A stretch of DNA of 64,000 bases from Vanilla planifolia (taxonomy: Eukaryota; Streptophyta; Magnoliopsida; Asparagales; Orchidaceae): the NCBI GenBank assembly GCA_023846275.1, contig JAIUJO010000229.1, forward strand, positions 248,030-312,029. Reading direction: 5' to 3'. The notes beneath the pieces were generated by a model. The model was not told the origin of the DNA and made no database searches. It saw nothing but the letters and a program-made list of their open reading frames with translations. This document shows, one piece after another, positions 36,171 to 47,880 of this stretch (position 1 is the first letter of the stretch; every line of letters begins with the position of its first letter). Made by a program: the position numbers and the translations under genes.

Positions 36171-37089
36171 TGTGCAACCTAGGATTAAGAAAGTGGTTAT
36201 AACAACACAATAGAGGAGTAATCTAAATAACTAAGATAAGAGTAGATAGAAGATTAGTAAGTAATAAAAAAGAGCATAAAGGGAAGATGACATCAATACA
36301 AAAAAGCTTCATTCATCAAGTAGCAAAGAAATTGTTGATGGCCCTAGTTAATTCATGGACTAATGTGTTTATTTTAAGAAAGTAGGAGGATGTGTTGGGT
36401 ATTCCCAATCCATCTAGTATTAGGATGTCACATGGAGTCTGTAAAAGGGAGAAATGCCCCATGAAATGAATGTGGAGTTGATAACGAAAATAAAAAAATG
36501 AATAAAGGTAGGGGATTCTCCTAGTAAAGTTTGAAAATAAAAAACAAAAAGTGGTGTTATTGGAGAGAAAAGTTGAAATTGGTGGAATAAAGAGTAGTGG
36601 CATCTTGTTTCCTAAAACTTCTGAGGAAATGTAGCAGGCTTTGGTGTTTCTAGATGTATTTGGAAACTACACAGAATTTTTCAACGCTTCACTTTATTAT
36701 GAATGTTGGTTATTATTACCCTAAAAAATAGGAGTAGAGAGGGTTTTCATATTTTTGAACTCATTGCTGCTTTGCAATAGATCATGTAATGCTCACTTGG
36801 TATAGAAACTAGAGGTTCTTTTTTTCCAGCTTAGTGATCATCTTACTAGATAAGGTTCAAGCTTGGCTTGAGCATGGCATAGCTACAAGGTAAGAAGAAA
36901 TAACGTTATCTTTGGTTAGGATATTGTGATTAAAAGAATTACAAAATATCATAGTGTTTATAGTAGAGGAAGGACACAAATTGGTAACAAAGGAGATATG
37001 CAATATTTTGATATGCGTTATATGTAAAATTCTTAGAGAGATTATAAGCAGAGAAAGATATATATAACTTGCAATTTGGGGATTCACTA

Positions 37090-37780
37090 TGCATTTAAGA
37101 AAATTGTGTAGCTATTTTTGAGAAGCACCTTAATTGGATCACCAAGGAAATGCTCAAATAGAATTCCTATATGGGTGTGAGTTACTTCAGCTACCTAGAA
37201 GCAATAATTTATTTCTAAGGTAGAGAGTGAAGTCTTCAGAAGGAGGATCTCAAAGGGAGGTTGGTGTATTTCCTTAAATGCAAAAAATAGCTGGGTGCTC
37301 CACTTTCTTTTGCAGGCTGTAACTATAGAATTTGGATATCCTATATTGCTATTTATTTCATGGTGTTCACTTGGAAAGACAACTAGAGATTTTTTGTTAC
37401 CTGTATGGAGATATATGATGTATAGAATTCTCAGAGAAATAATAAAAGCCAGAAGTTGTAGATGTTTAGTCATTGGAAGATTAGCTTTGTATCTAAGAAG
37501 CTTGTTTGCATTAGTTTACTATAGTATAAGCAAATTGAGATAATAGTGTGTAGTATATGAGAAGCAATTTATTGAATGATTAAGGAAATGCTTAAACAAA
37601 ATTTTTACAAGGGTGAGAGCTTCTTCAAGTGCTTATAATCAATACTTTATTTTTAATGAAGGAGAGTACATCTATTGAAGGATGATCCCAAATTGGAGCT
37701 AGAATATTTGTTCAATTACAAAAAAATAGTGAGATACTTCACTGTTATTAATATTTCTATTCCAGGTGCCATTATGAAAG
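37090..37780. repeat. Local duplication in the LINE D linker (~235-bp copies, ~455 bp apart)
   Basis: The phrase GAAATGCTCAAATAGAATTCC and its surroundings (37090-37325) recur as GAAATGCTTAAACAAAATTTT (37545-37780), including ACTTCAGCTACCTAGAAGCA versus GCTTCTTCAAGTGCTTATAA and CCACTTTCTTTTGCAGG versus TATTTCTATTCCAGG. Both copies are decayed. The open ORF 37295-37543 lies in the first copy and spacer and has no recognised domain. Confidence 0.55.
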
Positions 37781-38029
37781 CGTGGTGCATCTAAACTGTA
37801 GACCTAACATGGTTGGGAATGCATTAGAGGTATGGAAGTTTTCCAATTATAGGGTTTTTAGCTAACAATATACGGTTGCACTCATAATATGGAACATTTA
37901 GTAGATTAGAGTGGTGAAATATTGCAACTACTTATAATGCTTGTAAAGGAAAATGTGGTATTTGTTATTGTCTTGTTGGTCACATTTAAGTAGGCATTAG
38001 AACTACTTTGTCCATCGTTTGACTAAATT

Positions 38030-38540
38030 ATCGAAGGGTACTGTGGTTTTTTGGAAGCATTGAGTGGAGCTTGAGATTATATAGTCATCCTTATAAGTGG
38101 TTCTATCTACGTGAGATCTAGTAGCAAGAATTCTTGGCAAAATAGTGTACTGTTTGTATCAGAAGATTATGTGATTTGTCAAATATGGTAAGACCAAAAG
38201 AGAATATGAAAAGCTTGGTGAATTATGGATTATTATATGAGTATTTAGCGTACTACTTCTAGAGAATAAGAAGATAAGACAAAAATAATTAAGTTGTGGC
38301 TAGGTTCAATATGAATTTTGTAATTTCATGCATATTATATATTTGGCAAACTTGGGATTTATTAGGAATAGGTTCACTTTGTGTAATAATAACAAGGGTA
38401 ACGCACATATATATAATGAAACATTGGACAATGCTTTTGTGAATATTAATGGTATGCAGGCTTTCTTGAGTACTACAATGACACATCTTGCTCATATTAG
38501 CTCAGACCACAGCCTTTGTTTTTTGAATTAAAATGATGTA
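38030..38540 (+). pseudogene. LINE D endonuclease remnant
   Basis: The front part, in broken frames, gives GTVVFWKH, then LGELWIII-VFSVLLLENKK, where I-I-x-G-D-F-N is the family motif. The frame 38328-38531 is open: ANLGFIRNRFTLCNNNKGNA, HIYNETLDNAFVNINGMQAF, LSTTMTHLAHISSDHSLCF. The L-G-F ... F-T-W-x-N ... R-L-D-R-A ... S-D-H series identifies the C-terminal half; the SSDH catalytic motif is intact, the FTW is FTL and RLDRA is TLDNA. Confidence 0.87.
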
Positions 38541-39109
38541 TATTTGAATAACACTGAAAGGAGAAGCTACTTTGAAATCTTATGGCTATCATTTTCATGT
38601 TCATTTAATTTGTGCAAGTATCGTAGAATAAAATTATCATGGGCAATCTTATGGATGGTATATCTACAAAATTTAGTAAAGTACTATCAATTTTGGAGAA
38701 ATGGAGTAGCTGAACATGATAATATTCTTAATATGCATCTCCAATTGGAGTAAGAGATCCAGGAGCATCAATTTAAGGAATATAAGATGGGATTAACTAA
38801 GTTAGAACACGATCTTTTTGCACAATGTATTATATCGTACAATAAGGCTGCATCTTTGAAAGAAGAATGGTGAGGGTGGTCAGACAAGCATCGTTAGCCT
38901 TGGGATCAAAACATGCGTTCTTTTAGGTGATAGATACTTCTAAACATAGAGGCAATTACATAAATCATCTTAAAGGTGATAGTAGGGAGTTGGTGGCTCC
39001 TTGAACTAAGATTAATGATATACTCATGTAGTTCTTTAGTTAGAAGTGTTGTAGGTTTGGGCAATATAACTATCCCCCAACTTTTTAACCTTTGAGAGCT
39101 ATCAACATT

Positions 39110-40520
39110 AGACAACTGATAAGTCTAATGGCTCCAATCAGTAATTATGAGATTGAAAATGTTGCAAAGCCTATCAAAAGAAACAAAGCCCTTAGTATGG
39201 ATTGCTTTTTTGTGTAGTTTATATGTGGATATTAGAATATTGCCTAGTGGATGTTGTCTCAACTATGAAATAATTCTTTAAAGATAACTTTATGCCCAAA
39301 AGGTGAAAACACATGTTGGCCATCCTAATTTGTAAAGTATAGGGTTCTCCTAAATCGTAACAATTTGGACCCTTTAGTCTTCACAATGTGATATACAATG
39401 TTATGACTAAACTTTTGTTAACTAGATTAAAGATACTGCCTCTTGATATTATTACTAGGGAACAAGTTTTTTGCGTCTAACCGTGTTATATCTGATATTA
39501 TGCTTTTTACACAAGAGATGGCTACATATGTGAATTGATTTACTCTTATAGAGTGTCTTATAGCATTAAAACTAGAGATGGACTTGGCTTATGAAAAGGT
39601 CAATAAGAAATTCATGCTTAATATGAAAAATAATAGATGATTCCCAAATCATTGGAGAGATTGGGTTGAAGCTTCTATTATTGTGCTAAGATTTGGGATT
39701 ATGTTTAACAGGATCCACTTACAATAGATGGAAACTATCATGGTTCTTAGGTAAGGATGTTCACTTGCACCAAACATTTTTATCATTATGTATGAGTATC
39801 TCTCCTCGTTTATTAACCACAAGGTAGAGCAAGATCACTCAATGGAGATTAAATTAGGCCTTCTTCACCAATGATTACTCGCTATCTTTATGTTAATGGC
39901 ATCTTTATATATGCACCTATAACTTGTGTTGTAGTTTGGAACATTTGGGATAATTTGAAGCAATATGTGCAACACTTTGTTTTGGTGACAAATCTTAAGA
40001 AGAAAAGAGTATTGTTTAGCAAGGGGAAGGAAGGCAAGTGAAGAAAGATAATAGAAAGAAAGTTGCATATGAGTCAAGTTACAAAATTAAAATATTTAGG
40101 CATACTTATTGAAACAACTAAATTTCAAAAAAAAAATTACTTGAAATTTACAATTAATTGAGTTGAGAATTAGGTGTCAAGATGGAATATTAGGTCTCTA
40201 TTGATGAAGAGGCATATTATCATGATCAACTATGTGCTTGTTACTATTCTTATATTTATTTAGCCCGCTCTTTAATTTTTAAAGGAATTCTTAATGATTT
40301 AAAGAAATTGATTTGTTAGTACTTTTGGAGCAACTCAGATGTTGGCAACATAATGTATTATGCTTGTTGGAACTTGGTTACTCTTCCTAGGGAGTGTGGA
40401 GGTCTTGGAGTTAAAATTAGTCAGCCTAGAATATAGCATTGAATGCAACGCTTTGTACGCAAGTTGTTGCTCAGGAAGGCATTCTATGGGTTCAGGAATT
40501 CAAATTCAATTATTGTGTGA
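39110..40520 (+). pseudogene. LINE D reverse transcriptase remnant
   Basis: Starts near 39155 with KPIKRNKALSMDCF (family K-S-P-G-x-D-G altered). Further on, FASNRVISDIMLFTQEMATY and LIALKLEMDLAYEKVNKKFM show motif A with its catalytic Asp changed to Glu. Then come RDWVEASIIVLRFGIMFNRI and VLR-GCSLAPNIFIIMYEYL. The YADD region reads TNDYSLSL near 39875. The thumb-side segment gives LARSLIFKGILNDLKKLI and YYACWNLVTLPRECGGLGV. Stops are frequent but the main frame is long. Confidence 0.87.
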
Positions 40521-40639
40521 TAGACAATAATTTTTCTTGTTTGGGAGCATGGTGTTTGGGATCAAGATAAGATACAAAATTTATTAGCACTTAAATGTTT
40601 TAGTATATGCATTATCTTTAGGCCAAATCAAATGAATAA

Positions 40640-40930
40640 GATGTGTTTTACTTCAAGCATAGTGAGGAGACAGGGTTTGAATCAAAATTGATTTATAGAA
40701 ACGTGTTTATAATCCAAAATTTAATAAGTGATGTGGTTGGGTGGGTTTCAAAACGCTACTTGCGGCATCGAGTTAATGTTTTCATGTGGAGATTAGTTTT
40801 GAATTTAATTCCAACTCGTTCTTAACTATGTACAAGAGGTATTGAGCAATAAGTGCTTTGGGCATATGGCTGTAAGATGGAAGAGGATGTACAACATTGC
40901 TTGTGGGATTACATATGGTAAAGGAATTAG
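40640..40930 (+). pseudogene. LINE D zf-RVT domain remnant
   Basis: A 60-codon open frame (40643-40825) ends RHRVNVFMWRLVLNLIPTRS, a near-perfect match to the family pattern K-x-x-x-F-x-W-R-L-x-x-x-x-L-P-T-x-x. After a stop the text continues VQEVLSNKCFGHMA, EEDVQHCLWDYIW (frame change), with the H-x-L-W-x-C zinc-binding part in which the Cys is Tyr. It lies between RT and RNase H as expected for this LINE class. Confidence 0.82.
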
Positions 40931-41259
40931 AGGAAAGCAATTTTGTAAGCACTAATTTAATGCTTGATGAGGTAAATAGCAAGGATTTTAATTCTTTTAA
41001 TGAGCTTCTTAATTAGATGGTGGTGAATATATGGTGGGCAACTACATCTCATGTAATGAAATAGGCTACTTCAATACTATATCATCTTTGGATTAATAAA
41101 AAATTGCAAGCACTCCTGAGCAAGGTACTTCATCTGGCTACATTTTAAGGGAGTGATCATTTTGCTGTTGTTTTTACTACTTCATGTTCCATTTCACCAA
41201 TCCCATATAATGGGAGAACTAGTGGCCTTCAAAGGCTATTTATTACCTCTTATTGGAAT

Positions 41260-41490
41260 CCTTCTCCAATGGGGTGAGTGAAGATAAATTGCTACATAAT
41301 AGTGCAATAAAATCTAAATGATGGAATTGGTATAGTTATTTGGGATGACTTTGGTTGGCTTATTATTATTGCTGGTACAACATGAATTTTAGGTTTAGTT
41401 TTTTCCATGGAAACTATTATTATTCTTAAAGCTATGGAGCTTCTTAAAATACTATTTCCTAATATTAACGTAGTAGATAATGAGAACATA
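41260..41490 (+). pseudogene. LINE D RNase H remnant, truncated by E1
   Basis: One frame with three stops reads PSPMG-VKINCYIIVQ, NLNDGIGIVIWDDFGWLIII and FSMETIIILKAMELLKILFP. The first catalytic Asp (K-I-N-C-D) is Tyr; the Glu of M-E-T is kept. The text ends at NINVVDNENINE, just past the position of the third acidic residue, and then turns into LINE E1 linker sequence. The missing tail (HVxRxxN) was either deleted or replaced when E1 arrived. Confidence 0.78.
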
Positions 41491-42789
41491 AATGAATAAT
41501 GAGAGGGGAAACCCTAGGAAATTTAGATATTTAGAAAATAAAAAGGGTGGCAAGACAAGTGAAAACAAGATCGGGGAGAGCAATGCACAACAGCTTCACT
41601 AGTTTAGGAAATTAGAGGATGTCCATATTCTTTTGTTATTACTGAGAACGCTTGAAAGAAAATTTGAGATTGCATGTGGCTTTAACTTTATGTCTATAAA
41701 GGGAATTGTGGCTTGAGTGTATAGTGATAAAACTGATTTCTACTATGTTGAATTGGTGTTGGTATTATAGAGCTTACAGGTTAAGGAATCTCGACACATT
41801 TGAGAATTTGCTCGGGTCTTATTTTGCAAATTGTTGATCAAGCTAGTCTCCATCTTGTCTACAGCTATGATGAGGTGGGATGAATGAGTATTGGTGCAAT
41901 GGTTATGGGTAAAATCAACTTTATAAATCTTTATTTTGTTAGAAGCATGGAAGCTTTTTAAATAGGCATTAAAGAACATGAATAATCTTTGAAGCAATAT
42001 TTTGTGGAGGATGGACTAAAAAATTATATGTTATTATGGTTTTTAAGTAAAATTTCTAACATGCCTTGGGAGTCATAGATTTCTAATTAATAAGAAAAGT
42101 ATTTTGCACAAAAGGAGGTTGTATGTATCAATCTACTACAACTAAAAGTGAATTGGAGCCTACAATCTATATGCTCAAAGAAATAGCTTCATATAGAGAA
42201 CATGTTTGAATTTTACAAAAATATTTATAGGGGTATGGATAGGAATTTGTAGTGGGGTTATGATCATGGTTTTCTAAAGTTTCTATTACAAAGATGTTGA
42301 TTTATGTGTGTAGTTTCTCAGGTGTACAGACCATGTTTATGTATCTGTTTTCTCAACATTAGACCACAACATTAGACCTTGAGAACATCAATTAGGAATT
42401 GTATGGTTTGATGAATCAAGACTATGAGATGGGATGACGAAGAATAATCTTTACATAGGTGTAAAGGTGGCACGTCAAGCTGTAGTCAGAATAGTGTGGT
42501 AGGTGAGCACAGTTTATTTTTTTTATATTGAATAAGTTCATAAAGGGTAACCTTGGAGCTATGTTTAATTATTATTTTTGTGTTATCAATGCTCGATTAG
42601 AACATTTGGACTCATTATGGTGCAAGGTGGGAATTAAATTGTTCTTTAAATTACTGTAACATGAAAGGTCACTAGAATGTAGCTATTAGATCAGAGTTGG
42701 ATTTGGAATGTTTGGAAATAAAATAAAAGAATGGGGATAACAAAAAATATATGGCAATAATGGATGCACAAATACAGCTTAAAAGCTAC

Positions 42790-43020
42790 ATATTCATCAT
42801 CTTTGCTTATCACAATGCTCACCCCATCGAGGGATGCTGTGGCAACACCACGAGAATTTGAGATGGCCAGGGGCCTCCTCATTTGACCTATCTTGAAACA
42901 TGGACTAAGGAGTTTGATGAGCTTTTGAGTCAACAGGTGAGCAAGCGTCAAAGGTGTGAAGAAGCTAATTTGTTGGATTTTTATTCAAGCGATGAACTAC
43001 TGATTGTCCCAAATTTTCTA
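42790..43020 (+). pseudogene. X3 coding remnant in plus orientation inside LINE E1
   Basis: One frame reads YHNAHPIEGCCGNTTRI, stop, then DGQGPPHLTYLETWTKEF, DELLSQQVSKRQRCEEANLL and DFYSSDELLIV. X3 copy 4 (minus strand) has VSHNGHPIEVCIGSTACIGN and VSKPERHKDANLWDPRSRGK in the same register. X3 copy 3 has PHLTHLETQTKEF. Nearly 70 codons here hold only one stop, making this the most readable copy of the motif. Its orientation agrees with the LINE and is opposite to all other copies, so it was inserted or inverted separately. Confidence 0.6.
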
Positions 43021-43419
43021 TGAAGGCTTTTAGTGAAAGCCAACTTGTTGGTTCCCAAAATATGGTGAAATATGCCCTAATGATGCAAAGCTAAAGAAAA
43101 CCCAGTTTGGTCACTCTGACCTGCATTGTATGTGTAATTTAAACATAAAACACATTTGAAAGTAGTATTTTTGAAGCTATTGCTATGTGTGGCCACTACA
43201 ATAAGTGGGTTTTGATTGATCATTATGTTGGTGGGATCGACAACAAGTTTTTTTTTGTTTGGAGGAAGGAGTGCACATTTTCAATTGGGACACAATTTTA
43301 GCGACTTTGAACATCTAAAATATTTTTTGGGAAGGCTCACCATTTCCAACCTATGCTTGCAATCTCATTAATTGGTTGAGTCGTATGCGCTACAATGAAA
43401 ATCTCTAATATCATTAACA

Positions 43420-43620
43420 ATTCTGATCTGATTGAATTGGCATTCATTAGGAATTGGTTTACTTGGTGTAATGATAAGGAGGGGAATGCTTGTGAAAACA
43501 AAAAACTAGATAGAACATTCATGAATATTAAAGGTATATAAGCCCTCTCAAGTACTAAAGTGACTCCACTTCCTCGCATAGGCTTAGACCACTTTCCTCA
43601 CATATGGCTATGCTATTGTT
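43420..43620 (+). pseudogene. LINE E1 endonuclease C-terminal remnant
   Basis: Reads NNSDLIELAFIRNWFTWCND, KEGNACENKKLDRTFMNIKG and ALSSTKVTPLPRIGLDHFPH. The FTWCN motif is intact; R-L-D-R-A is KLDRT and S-D-H is LDH. It is the same segment as 22200-22420 (LINE B) and 38328-38531 (LINE D). Confidence 0.82.
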
Positions 43621-45319
43621 GAGATCACTTGTAAGATAGCAAATATGGCAAAAACTACAAGAAGGGGAAGTGTGATAGCTTTGGTATTTGTTTTGTTATT
43701 AATTGCTTTACAAATTTCTCCATTATTCATACTTTAAGAAAGTGTTAGATTGGAAATAAGAAGGAAATGCAATTCTTGGGGCTATACTCATCGAAGGCTA
43801 GTTTGAGAAACTATAAACCACTTCGGATTTAAGATATTTTCTCAACATATTTGCTGAGGATAGATCAATTAGCTTAGGTTGTTGTTATTACATAGACTAC
43901 TATAATTGCTTCTCATATAGCAACAACTCTAACTTACGATGGGAGCCCAAAACACTAGCCATTCGAAGAATTATTATGCAAAATAGAGTTTTTTATATCA
44001 TTATGTTGTAATAGGTATTAGTTATATGTTATGGTTTACTAGATTTGAGAAACTACTTGCTGTAATGGAATTATATTAACTTTTTGAAAATGATTATATA
44101 GGTGATAGTTGCCACCTCAACTTGGATTTATCTATGTTTAGGGATGGTGAGTATGTTATCATGAGAATTAGCATTAATGGTAGCTAGCAGCTTTGCTTAG
44201 TCAAAAATATTTTGCTCTCAAGAGAAATGTTGACACAATAATCTTGCCTATTATGATTTGATTTATAAGGTATAGAAGGAGATTGCTTGAGTGGTATTTC
44301 ATCAAATTATGTTGAATCTATAATTGGAAAGATGTTGCTTTACTTATTTACTTATTATAAGTAATATAGTTTTAGTTATGCATGTTTTTGTCTCCTCAAT
44401 ATTTGTTCATACGAGCCTCGAATTCGAAATGTATCGATCAACAACTTTGTATTACAATATAAGTGATCAACAAATAATTTTCTCGAAGATCTGGGGGGCT
44501 TAAAGACATTCACTATTCAAAAATAGGGGAGTATAGACCACACCTTGCCTCCTTATTGTAGAAACTATTTGAAGTTCTTGAAAAGGGTGACCTGTTAGCT
44601 AAGCGTCAATATGGGTGTGACAGGATGTGTTTAGAGGCAGAGTGGAGGTAAATTTAGTCTTGATTACAATGTTGGAAACTCTCAATTTTCCATTTGGACT
44701 CACCACTATGCAAGGTAGAAAGTAATGTGCTTTCCTAAATGCTAGAACGTTGTTGAGTGCTAGAAGTTAACTTCTATTTTAAGTGTGGATTTGGAATGCA
44801 TTGTAATAAAATACAAGGATGGGTGAGACTACGAATATAAAGTGATAGTGAAAACAACTAATCTCTTCAAAAGTTGTTGGTGCATTCCCAAGAAAGGGAA
44901 GATTGGGCACTCCAACATGCCCCATAGGGGTAACCTTATTGTAAAGTAGGCTAGGATGTGGAATTATTGAGAAGCGACTATGGGTGGTTGCGATATCAAA
45001 TGGTTTTTAATATTCTATTTGATTATTAAAATGATGAGATGGGTCATACGCTACACTTTTTTATAGGGGGTTCACATAGTTAGTTAAGTTACTGTGTTAT
45101 TGACAATGAACTTTAGATACTTAAGGTGGTAAAGCTTATTGTATCAAAATTAGGTGATCAATTTCATGAATTAACTTTGTTCTATGTGCTATTCCAGAAT
45201 TGTATACCTCTAAAATGCATAAATTCCCTTAGATAATGGGTGTAGCAAAGGGAATAATTATTGCCAGTGGCAATGCATTTTTGTTAATAACTAATGGTTT
45301 CATTTTTAGAGTGGAATAT

Positions 45320-45560
45320 TTATTGGATTAAATAAGTGAATCCCATGGCTACTTGCAACATTTGGTAAGAAAGATTATGGTCTTCATAGTTTCTCTATTG
45401 GAAACTCATGTGGAGACATGTAATTGGGGTAAGGTGGATCAACTATTTGGAAGAACTATGAATTACTTTGTTCAAACTTTGACTATGTTATCTATGTGCA
45501 TTATAGTATCATGGAGGAATTAGATCAAGCTTTAGATTATGAGTTACACCTCACAGATGG
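45320..45560 (+). pseudogene. LINE E2 endonuclease N-terminal remnant
   Basis: Reads LVRKIMVFIVSLLETHVETC and, after several codons, IIVSWRN, then MSYTSQMVTI. The Glu of LLETH, a metal ligand in APE-type endonucleases, is intact, and the LLETHV form is closer to a consensus than the LLEICM of LINE A. The rest of the domain is absent. Confidence 0.72.
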
Positions 45561-45588
45561 TTACTATCTAGGAGAGATATAGAAAGAA

Positions 45589-45689
45589 TGAGATACAACA
45601 AGAATTAGTTCAAATTTGAAAGGATCTGGTTCTACCTTGAGATATAGCAAGAATTAGTTCAAATTTGAAAGGATGTGATTCTACTTTTC
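45589..45689. repeat. 50-bp tandem duplication
   Basis: GAGATACAACAAGAATTAGT and the next 30 bases are repeated at once as GAGATATAGCAAGAATTAGT with few differences (ATCTGGTTCTACCTT versus ATGTGATTCTACTTTT at the ends). LINE A has no such doubling at the matching place, so it arose in E2. Confidence 0.85.
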
Positions 45690-45899
45690 CCAATGAACTA
45701 GTGTAGTGAATGTTGCTTGGAAAAGGACCATTAGAGAAGATCCTATGGATAGTCTATTCACTAAATTTAGTAGAGCTTTGACAATGTTGGGTCACCTTTG
45801 CATTTGTTTAGTCAAGCGTTAAATATTTATCATTTTTTTATAATGGCATATTTAGTGTGAATCAGGTATTGTTTTTAATGAACAAGCTATACACTTTTG

Positions 45900-46230
45900 A
45901 AGTTGGTAAATTAATGGTCTTCAAAGAAGCATGAAGTGTTTAATAAGTTTTAAGGATTATAGACATGCACACCAAACTTTGATAAGTCTTTTTTTTATAA
46001 GAAATAGAATGTTTATTTATTGATTTTTTGACACTCTTATTTTGTATCAATTTCAAATCATATTTAAGTATCAAATTATTCAAACATCTGCTTGATTTAG
46101 CAAATAAACAGGATTCCATTTTTGAATCTCGTAACCCTTCTCTTAGTTAAATCCTATCTTTGCCAAATTACATGTTTGTTTGCTGAACTTTGATTAAATT
46201 AAAAAAAATTATTTTATTAAATTTGTCATA

Positions 46231-46234
<4 letters not shown>
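45900..46234. other. AT-rich spacer without recognised features
   Basis: After the LINE E2 end the sequence is low in complexity with T and A runs. Nothing in it matches the LINE, X1, X2 or X3 blocks by eye. Confidence 0.4.

Positions 46235-46291
<57 letters not shown>
46235..46291. repeat. (AT)28 microsatellite
   Basis: An uninterrupted run of AT dinucleotides, 28 repeats plus a final A. Perfect length without interruptions is unusual in this otherwise eroded window and suggests recent slippage. Confidence 0.98.
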
Positions 46292-46293
<2 letters not shown>

Positions 46294-46985
46294 AAATCCC
46301 ACCTTGTGTCAAAGTGAAAACCTTCTCTGGCCATGCAAGGCCAAGCAGGCACTCATAAGCCTCGAGTCAAGAAAATTCAGAACCAAATTGGGTCGAACAC
46401 GTTGTGGCTATCAGTACCCATAGGGGTTGAATTCTTGAGTGCAAAAGAGGAGTGCTAGTGCTAATTAGGTTGCGAATATTAGTCCCAAATGAATGATTAT
46501 ATAGTCAAAATTCTTATCTTTCCATATAATATGGGACTAAATTCATTGTACCTGTATGAATCCAAGACTAGGAGCACTCAACACCATTCAATTGTGCATT
46601 TCACTATCGCATGATGAGCTTGCCTCTACTTTATTTATCCATCATGAACATCCATCCCACCATCCATTTGATCCCTAAGATCTAATGGTGATTATTGATT
46701 CTATCAATTTCTTGTGATTTATCCCTAGATCTCACAACAATAGCTACTTTTAAACATATTGGATGATTAGATTTTTGTCTGCCTTTTCAAAGAATCGTAT
46801 GGCTCTTAATTATCTTATTTGAATTCAATGATTGAGATCAACCGGCACTTTAGCATTGTTAAATGAAATGTGTCTAGATCTCAACCGACATGATCGGATA
46901 GCCAAAATGAAATCAGTATTAATTTCACCAACCATAACTCATCTACTTATTCAGCATTAGCTGCAATGGTTTGTATCACCAATGT
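46292..46985. other. CpG-retaining single-copy-looking segment, possibly a young insertion
   Basis: This stretch has more G+C and several CpG (CCTCGAGTC, GGTCGAACACG, CAACCGGC, CAACCGACATGATCGG) than the flanks, which are CpG-poor. It contains recurring phrases TAGATCTCACAACAATAG, GAGATCAACCGGCAC and TAGATCTCAACCGACA. I see no ORF over 60 codons and no similarity to other parts of the window. It could be part of a younger LTR or other insertion; no ends are visible. Confidence 0.35.
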
Positions 46986-47880
46986 TTAGATCAAAGGGAC
47001 ATGGTGTATCTTGCCTAATAACTAATTATTTTGCCATTGTAATCGTTATTTTCAAAAATAATTTTAACATGTTTATAAAAGATTTTAAAACTACTTGGTT
47101 ATAACTTTTCGAAATACTTACCACACTTTCTCAAAGTTATAATCAAACTTTTTTTTATAAATATATAGCCCTTATAGATGGAACCACTAATGAACATGAA
47201 TTAATCTTTGAGATTTGAACAAAGCACTAAATATTTTGCTAGCATAAATTCTACTAGTAGTTAAGCCAACTTGTTAAATCATCAAAATTTGCCAATTAAG
47301 CCTTGCACATCTATACTTTCAAATTCTCAATTCATTTCTTAAATTTAAGATCTTTGTGTCTCGTTTCACTAAGAAAAAGTATAGAAAGTTGTACAAATTT
47401 ATCAAAGTTTTTTTGTTTTGCTGTATTTTTCTATCTCTTGAGTTGAGTGGCCCAAAATTTATGAAAGCCAAATTCAATTTCATCTCATAAAAAAATTGAG
47501 TTACAATTGTGCTCACAAAAGCCAAAGTTATTGTTGAAGCCATAAAAGCATGTAGGTTGGGGATGAAGAGCAAGAAAAAAAAATGTGAAGTTGTAATTTT
47601 TTGTTAATGTTATTTTTTTGTCAAAGGTTGAGGGTGGATGTAAGTTTTAATTTGATTTGAACGACCTAAAAATGTTGGAGTCTCAAATAATTTTTGTCTT
47701 CTTTTTTTATCATATTAAATAAATTATATATATAATCATTGTTTTGTACAAACATAATCTTTTTAGGAAAAATAAATTTAAAAATAATTAAAAATTATTT
47801 TTAAGATGATAATTCCCTACCTTCTTTGAGATTCACACACTAGTTTTCACTTCAAACAATATTAAAGAAATAGAGTGTAA
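46985..47880. other. AT-rich interval without recognised genes
   Basis: Poly-T and poly-A tracts and short AT repeats dominate. The minus-strand ORF 47319-47573 (84 codons) has no recognised domain, is AT-driven in composition and lacks a second copy in the window, so it is not called as a gene. Confidence 0.4.

Larger units (their letters stand above)
34600..41490 (+). mobile_element. LINE D, most complete L1-type LINE in the window, dead
   Basis: Domains in order: ORF1 N-terminus (34739-35190), DUF4283-like and knuckle (35460-36170), linker, endonuclease (38030-38540), RT (39110-40010), RT thumb segment (40260-40520), zf-RVT (40640-40930) and RNase H (41260-41490). It begins within about 150 bp of the end of X3 and is the only copy that keeps the ORF1 N-terminal end. 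It breaks off inside the RNase H at about 41490, where LINE fragment E1 starts. The linker holds a local duplication (37090-37325 and 37545-37780). Confidence 0.87.
41490..43640 (+). mobile_element. LINE fragment E1: linker to endonuclease, with an X3 piece inserted
   Basis: Text from about 41500 follows LINE A from about 4150 on: GGGTGGCAAGACAAG near 41546 versus GGGGAGGCAAGAGAGG near 4233, then ATTGTTGATCAAG, GGATGGACTAAAAAATTATA and so on. It ends in an endonuclease C-terminal segment (43430-43620). No RT follows. A ~350-bp piece at 42740-43090 interrupts the linker and matches the X3 minus-strand coding remnant. Confidence 0.68.
43640..45900 (+). mobile_element. LINE fragment E2: second copy of the linker and start of the endonuclease
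   Basis: From about 43690 the text again follows LINE A from about 4580 on: TTAATTGCTTTACAAATTTC versus TCAATTGCTTCACAAATTTC at about 4607, later AAAGGGAAGATTGGGCACTC at 44894 versus 5640, and CTATGGATAGTCTATTCACT at 45750 versus CCCATGGATAGTCTATCCAC at 6851. E1 and E2 therefore repeat the same part of one LINE in direct orientation. The end near 45830-45900 comes before the endonuclease C-terminus. Confidence 0.7.
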
